Part shown: positions 8,332 to 12,779 of the stretch, piece by piece
How positions within the stretch are numbered: the first letter of the stretch is position 1
How the letters are laid out: every line of letters begins with the position of its first letter
NCBI RefSeq assembly: GCF_964340395.1
Contig: NC_135555.1
Span: 21,760,447-21,773,225, forward strand
Direction of reading: 5' to 3'
Origin: Glandiceps talaboti
Lineage: Eukaryota > Hemichordata > Enteropneusta > Spengelidae
DNA length: 12,779 nucleotides
Made by a program: the position numbers and the translations under genes
The notes under the pieces: generated by a model
Database searches by the model: none
The model's input: the letters and a program-made list of their open reading frames with translations, nothing else
What the model was told of the DNA's origin: nothing

Positions 8332-8643
8332 TTGACCAAAACTGGTAATCTGTAGATGCAGGACCATCAATCATTAATTTTGAGTCATGTCATGTGAAAC
8401 ATAATTTGGCTTCCTGGTTCTATACATTCAACAACCTCACCTTGGTCAGTGGTAATAATGAATAATAATAATAAAATATTTTTTATTCAGGGTAGCTCAA
8501 ATAAGTGTTACAGTACTAAAGTAAATGAAACACTTCTTTCCATTGAGGATAAAATGACTTGTATGTTTACTGTTTGTACAAGAAATAAAGACTTTGTAGT
8601 GTCTGCACTTATTGCATTCAAATGATGTAGAATATAAAGAGGG
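8332..8643. other. Unique sequence, no gene seen
   Basis: Apart from a short AAT-type simple repeat around 8456-8476 I see nothing notable. Confidence 0.4.
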
Positions 8644-8956
8644 AATGCCACGTTATGGAATAAAGGTAGTTTTATCAACTTTGGGGTCCTGGAGAATCAT
8701 TTCATGATTTCATGATTGCCAAGTGCTTATAACCTTGAAATTCCTATAGTCATGACTATGCATTGTTCATCTACCAAATATTCACGTCTGCTAAAGACCC
8801 ATAAAGCAACATTGCACCAATCCTAGAACAATAGAAGTGAAATAGAGTTTCAATTTGATGTTTCTTGGCAATCGAGTGAAATTTAATGTGATGTAAAATA
8901 AAATGACTCCAGAACCCAAAGTTTATTAAAATACGTTTATTTCCTGGAGTGGCATT
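8644..8956. mobile_element. Inverted-repeat element, MITE-like or head-to-head copies
   Basis: The left arm 8644-8723 and right arm 8864-8956 are inverted copies. Matching blocks include AATGCCAC, GGAATAAA or GAAATAAA, AACTTTGGG, CTGGAG with TCATTT, and GATTGCCAAG at the inner end. The right arm is about 13 bp longer. The 140-bp centre is unique and contains TAGTCATGACTATG, itself a palindromic core. A 95-codon frame on the minus strand crosses the element; the two arms share residues such as NAT, NK and INFG when read in the matching frame, so a decayed coding origin cannot be excluded. Confidence 0.55.
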
Positions 8957-9281
8957 GTCCTGTAATGTGATGCCATAGTCATAAAAATATATGATATAGA
9001 AAGAGTGATATTGATTTGAATTGATTAAAAAAACAGTATTTACTACACAACCTACCATACCTCATTACATGTGTCACAATCATGATAAAAATGCTTTTAT
9101 AGAATAGATAAAGAACATATCCAAATTTATGCTGATTTTAATATTTAAATTCAAACCATTTCTTGAAAGGATCAAATACTAAGGTACAAAGTTAATTTTA
9201 TAGCATATTAAAACCATGGTTCATGGTTAAAAATGCATTGCAATGTCAATAAGGGCTAAAGAAATTTACTTTCTTGTGATA
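8957..9281. other. Unique AT-rich sequence, no gene seen
   Basis: Only a short inverted pair around 9217-9228 (ACCATGGTTCATGGT) stands out. No exon signal is seen. Confidence 0.4.
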
Positions 9282-9295
9282 GCGCCCTCTAGTGG
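9282..9295 (-). promoter_or_regulatory. CTCF-type core motif
   Basis: GCGCCCTCTAGTGG is the reverse complement of CCACTAGAGGGCGC, which fits the CTCF core consensus CCASYAGRKGGCRS at all 14 positions. CTCF binds such sites in bilaterians to shape chromatin domains. It also occurs inside some dispersed repeats, so occupancy cannot be assumed. Confidence 0.5.
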
Positions 9296-9380
9296 TGAAG
9301 ATACAATAATAAACCAAGGTGAATGTAGGCAGTTAAAGTCAGAATACATGTAACTGTTATGTAAGTGTACACACCTACCA

Positions 9381-9515
9381 GAGGGATTTAGAGTGATAGG
9401 AAGGGCAGAAGGAAAGAAAGAGTTGGAGTAAGGGAAGAAGAGTGGAGAGAGATGAGGTGAGGGAAAGAACCAGGAAATAGGGAGAGGATCTAGGAATGAG
9501 AAAGAGAGTAAAAAG
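9381..9515 (+). repeat. Polypurine (GA-rich) tract
   Basis: About 135 bp of the plus strand are nearly all G and A, with few pyrimidine interruptions. Such tracts can form triplex DNA and often mark nucleosome-poor sites. The 85-codon minus-strand frame over it is rich in S, F and P only because it reads polypyrimidine sequence. Confidence 0.8.
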
Positions 9516-9862
9516 TTTGACAAGGCAAATGATTTATCATGTAGAGGTGATTTAATACTATTCAGGGTGTATAATATTAGTTATTGTATCTAACAAAACA
9601 TTTTCAAAAACTATGTTCAGTTGCAGCTAGTGCATCTTTAAAGACCCATGATTCAATCTCAGGTTCTTCCATTAGCGTTATTCATCAGTGGATTGGATAG
9701 GATTACTCTTTTTGTTCTGGACCAACTTCTATAACTTTATAATTATAATTCTCAATTTTTGTCGTGAACATTTTGTTTGTTGTCAGTTTGTCATTAGACT
9801 ATTTCAGAGAAATATGAAAGAATTTTAAAATTGTCACATTTAATAGGTAAAAGCAACATACA
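9516..9862. other. Unique sequence, no firm gene
   Basis: A 28-codon ATG frame at 9648-9734 (MIQSQVLPLALFISGLDRIT...) reads like protein but is too short and lacks a good start context. Otherwise nothing is seen. Confidence 0.35.
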
Positions 9863-10205
9863 TTTCCCACCTCTGTTACTGGGGTTCCTAATCAAAATTA
9901 TCATACACTGTATGTATGGAAATCTTTCCAAGTTTTACCAGATTTCCCACCTCTGTTACTGGGGTTCCTCATCAAAATTATCATACACTGTATGTATGGA
10001 AATCTTTCCAAGTTTTACCAGATTTCCCACCTCTGTTACTGGGGTTCCTAATCAAAATTATCATACACTGTATGTATGGAAATCTTTCCAAGTTTTACCA
10101 GATTGTCCACCTCTGTTACTGGTATTACCATCAAAATTATGGTACGAGTTATAAAATCTATGCAAGTTTAACCAGACTTCCCATCTCTGTTACTGTGATT
10201 TCAAA
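9863..10205. repeat. 80-bp tandem array
   Basis: Units begin TTTCCCACCTCTGTTACTGG at 9863, 9943 and 10023; a diverged ~75-bp unit starts at 10103 (TTGTCCACC) and a partial one near 10178. The first three are almost identical, differing by one base in TTCCTAATC versus TTCCTCATC. Since 80 is not a multiple of three, the open frames of about 100 codons here simply cycle through the three frames of the same unit. Confidence 0.95.
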
Positions 10206-10885
10206 CCTAAAGCAAACATACTGACAAACTAAGTTTAAAGTGAAATCCAGTGGTCAGACCCTCATGTTCTAAACAAAAGTTCACATGTGTACATCACATG
10301 GCCATGAATGTAAACTAGCATGGTTGTCTAGGATTTTGATCCAAATATTGATGTATCTAGGTCTTTTCTGGGATCATTTGAGAGTTTCATGTGCCAATCA
10401 CAGCTTGTTCTCAAGTCACATCCTTCTTACAGTGGCACAATATGAGTTTATAAGCAATTTACTCAAGAGCAAATACATTCAATAAAACCACATTCCAATA
10501 TAATGTCTATGTCTTCTATGACTTTACCATTTTTTTCTTGCATTGTTATAACAGTTGATTTCACAGTAAGGATTTCCTGAGCATTTTTTGATATGTATGA
10601 TAAATTACGTCATTGGATTATTTATGGGTTATATCTTAATACAAGGTTTGAATTCAGTCAATTGTGAGTGGCAGTTAAGTGTACTTCAAATAAGTACAAT
10701 ACTGTGAGTATCTTTTAAATATGCGACAATAACTACACCCAAAATATGTATGAGCTTGTGCCCCCATGAGTATTAGACACGAAAGACAAGTAGGTTGTAA
10801 TACCTGAAAAAATAGAAATATGATAATTCCTTAATTTGACACAAATTTTGAAATTTAAATTAATTGTGCAAATATTGTCAGCAAA
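10206..10885. other. Unique sequence, no firm gene
   Basis: A 66-codon ATG frame (10285-10485) ends at a TAA within AATAAA. It shows no recognised motif and no good splice context. The rest is AT-rich non-coding DNA. Confidence 0.35.
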
Positions 10886-10905
10886 TAAATTTCGCAAGAA
10901 ATTTA
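10886..10905. repeat. 8-bp stem with GCAA tetraloop
   Basis: TAAATTTC and GAAATTTA are exact reverse complements around GCAA, a GNRA-type loop. It is AU-rich and small, so RNA function is only a possibility. Confidence 0.5.
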
Positions 10906-11393
10906 AAATAAGTTTTTTATTAGTGTTTACTCATTTTAAGCCAAACCTCAATTTTAAGTTCATGACTAATTCTGTAATTGTAAAATAAAGTTATAACGTA
11001 CCAAAACATTGCAAGAATTATAGTCAAATAATCTAGGCATGAAAATAACATACTTGTAAAATTAACTCACAAAGAAATATTTCACTTCATGCAAGCCAAG
11101 TTTTATACACAAGTGGAAACTTAGAATTGTTTTCTGGTAATTTTACATATAACATCTATCTCAATACTGTAAAGCTGGAAATTTGTATTGAGGACTTAAT
11201 TTTCACATTTTTGCTGGAAAACAAAAAACAAAAAGGCAATAATAAGTAGTCACTAAAATGCCTTCTTGTATATGAACACAATAAGTGAAAAGTTTCTAGG
11301 TTTAATGCATCATACATTTATACTATAGCAATTGTTCTGTAGTGGTCAAGACATGAGATAAATCAGTTCCAGAGTTTAATGTTCATAGTATTT
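10906..11393. other. Unique AT-rich sequence, no gene seen
   Basis: No exon, array or strong motif is visible in this stretch. Confidence 0.4.
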
Positions 11394-11412
11394 TGATGAC
11401 TGAATGTCATCA
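11394..11412. repeat. 7-bp perfect inverted repeat
   Basis: TGATGAC and GTCATCA pair exactly around the loop TGAAT. It lies about 90 bp before the 36-bp array. Confidence 0.5.
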
Positions 11413-11501
11413 GGGCATTCTTAAAAAGTATAACAATGTATTACCTACCACATGCAACAATAACAGTTCTAGTACATCATGTTTGTCCTAGCTTGTCAAA
11501 A

Positions 11502-12779
11502 CTAGGGAAGTCACAGTTATATACTGAATTATGGAACTAGGGAAGTCACAGTTATACACTGAATTATGTAAACTAGGGAAGTCACAGTTATATACTGAAT
11601 TATGGAAACTAGGGAAGTCACACTTATATACTGAATTATGGACACTAGGGAAGTCACAGTTATACACTGAATTATGTAAACTAGGGAAGTCACAGTTATA
11701 TACTGAATTATGTAAACTAGGGAAGTCACAGTTATATACTGAATTATGGAAACTAGGGAAGTCACAGTTATATACTGAATTATGGAAACTAGGGAAGTCA
11801 CAGTTATATACTGAATTATTGAAACTAGGGAAGTCAGTTATATACTGAGTTATTGAAACTAGGGAAGCCACAGTTATATACTGATTTATGGAAACTAGGG
11901 AAGCCACAGTTATATACTGAATTATAGAAACTAGGGAAGCCACAGTTATATACTGAATTATGGAAACTAGGGAAGCCACAGTTATATACTGAATTATGGA
12001 AACTAGGGAAGTCACAGTTATATACTGAATTATGGAAACTAGGGAAGTCACAGTTATATACTGAATTATGGAAACTAGGGAAGCCACAGTTATATACTGA
12101 ATTATGGAAACTAGGGAAGTCACAGTTATATACTGAATTATGTAAACTAGGGAAGTCACAGTTATATACTGAATTATGGAAACTAGGGAAGCCACACTTA
12201 TATACTGAATTATGGAAACTAGGGAAGCCACACTTATATACTGAATTATGGAAACTAGGGAAGTCACAGTTATATACTGAATTATGGAAACTAGGGAAGT
12301 CACAGTTATATACTGAATTATGGAAACTAGGGAAGCCACAGTTATATACTGAATTATGGAAACTAGGGAAGCCACAGTTATATACTGAATTATGGAAACT
12401 AGGGAAGCAACAGTTATATACTGAATTATGGAAACTAAGGAAGTCACAGTTATATACTGAATTATGGAAACTAGGGAAGCCACAGTTATATACTGAATTA
12501 TGGAAACTAGGGAAGTCACAGTTATATACTGAATTATGGAAACTAGGGAAGTCACAGTTATATACTGAATTATGGAAACTAGGGAAGTCACAGTTATATA
12601 CTGAATTATGGAAACTAGGGAAGTCACAGTTATATACTGAATTATGGAAACTAGGGAAGTCACAGTTATATACTGAATTATGGAAACTAGGGAAGTCACA
12701 GTTATATACTGAATTATGGAAACTAGGGAAGTCACAGTTATATACTGAATTATGGAAACTAGGGAAGTCACAGTTATAT
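11502..12779. repeat. 36-bp minisatellite, at least 35 units, cut by window end
   Basis: The unit reads CTAGGGAAGTCACAGTTATA then TACTGAATTATGGAAA. Units step by 36 bp from 11537 on; the first unit (11502) is 35 bp and the one at 11825 is 34 bp. There are 35 full units and a 21-bp partial at the right edge. Common variants are GCCAC for GTCAC, GTAAA for GGAAA and CACTT for CAGTT. The left units vary most, while all full units from 12507 to 12758 are identical. A 427-codon minus-strand frame (repeat TSLVSIIQYITV) results from the period being 3 x 12; its first codon in the window is GTG and no ATG begins it. Confidence 0.98.

Noticed and set aside
8186-8374. 62-codon minus-strand frame with repeats of LQLVAHLGYH
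   Set aside because: It is the translation of the 33-bp hairpin array, with no support beyond the period being a multiple of three.
9266-9523. 85-codon minus-strand frame rich in S, F and P
   Set aside because: It is the reading of the polypyrimidine strand opposite the GA-rich tract.
9831-10224. Two overlapping plus-strand frames of about 100 codons
   Set aside because: They read the same 80-bp unit in rotating frames; both contain the same peptide pieces in a different order.
10285-10485. 66-codon ATG frame
   Set aside because: No domain, homologue or splice signals recognised; length is within what chance gives in this amount of sequence.
11488-12771. 427-codon open frame on the minus strand and two shorter frames over the same array
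   Set aside because: The 36-bp unit is a multiple of three and has two stop-free minus frames and one stop-free plus frame, so long frames are automatic. The long frame starts at a GTG at the window edge, and 34- and 35-bp units shift the frame.

Overview
This window looks like non-coding nuclear DNA from an animal, most likely a marine invertebrate. It is AT-rich, has no operons or bacterial-type gene packing, and no long ATG-started ORF outside tandem repeats. It is full of minisatellites, diverged interspersed repeats and inverted repeats, and it carries motifs matching metazoan factors (RFX X-boxes, a CRE with a TATA box, a CTCF-type core). I cannot name the species. It reads as an intron or intergenic stretch, with at most one or two plausible exons.

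Layout, left to right. 1-1032: mostly unique sequence with an X-box-like site (414-427), a 3-copy ~50-bp repeat (638-790), a 2-copy 59-bp repeat (811-916) and a weak exon candidate (981-1032). 1586-1599: a perfect X-box. 1655-1990: a decayed satellite of about 53 bp period. 2041-2087: a TTTA simple repeat. 2158-2292: a 135-bp near-palindrome. 2561-2727: the best exon candidate, with a polypyrimidine tract and AG before it and GTGAGA after it. 2823-4334: a 22-unit minisatellite whose unit grew from 62 to 71 bp through a 9-bp insertion. 4500-4810: the 53-bp satellite again. 4838-6150: two diverged copies of a larger repeat, each carrying the same stem-loop. 6130-6300: a third satellite block. 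6572-6605: X-box, CRE and TATA box packed within 34 bp. 8003-8083: a stem-loop. 8191-8331: a 33-bp array whose units each fold into a hairpin. 8644-8956: an inverted-repeat element. 9282-9295: a CTCF-like core. 9381-9515: a polypurine tract. 9863-10205: an 80-bp array. 11502-12779: a 36-bp array of 35 full units that runs off the right edge.

No set of genes working together can be supported. The main story is repeat biology: six tandem arrays of very different ages, one old satellite family found in three blocks, and several hairpin-forming units. A secondary story is possible regulation: three X-boxes, many AGCAAC half-sites and one promoter-like cluster. The 427-residue open frame across the 36-bp array is explained by its period being a multiple of three, so it is not annotated as a gene.
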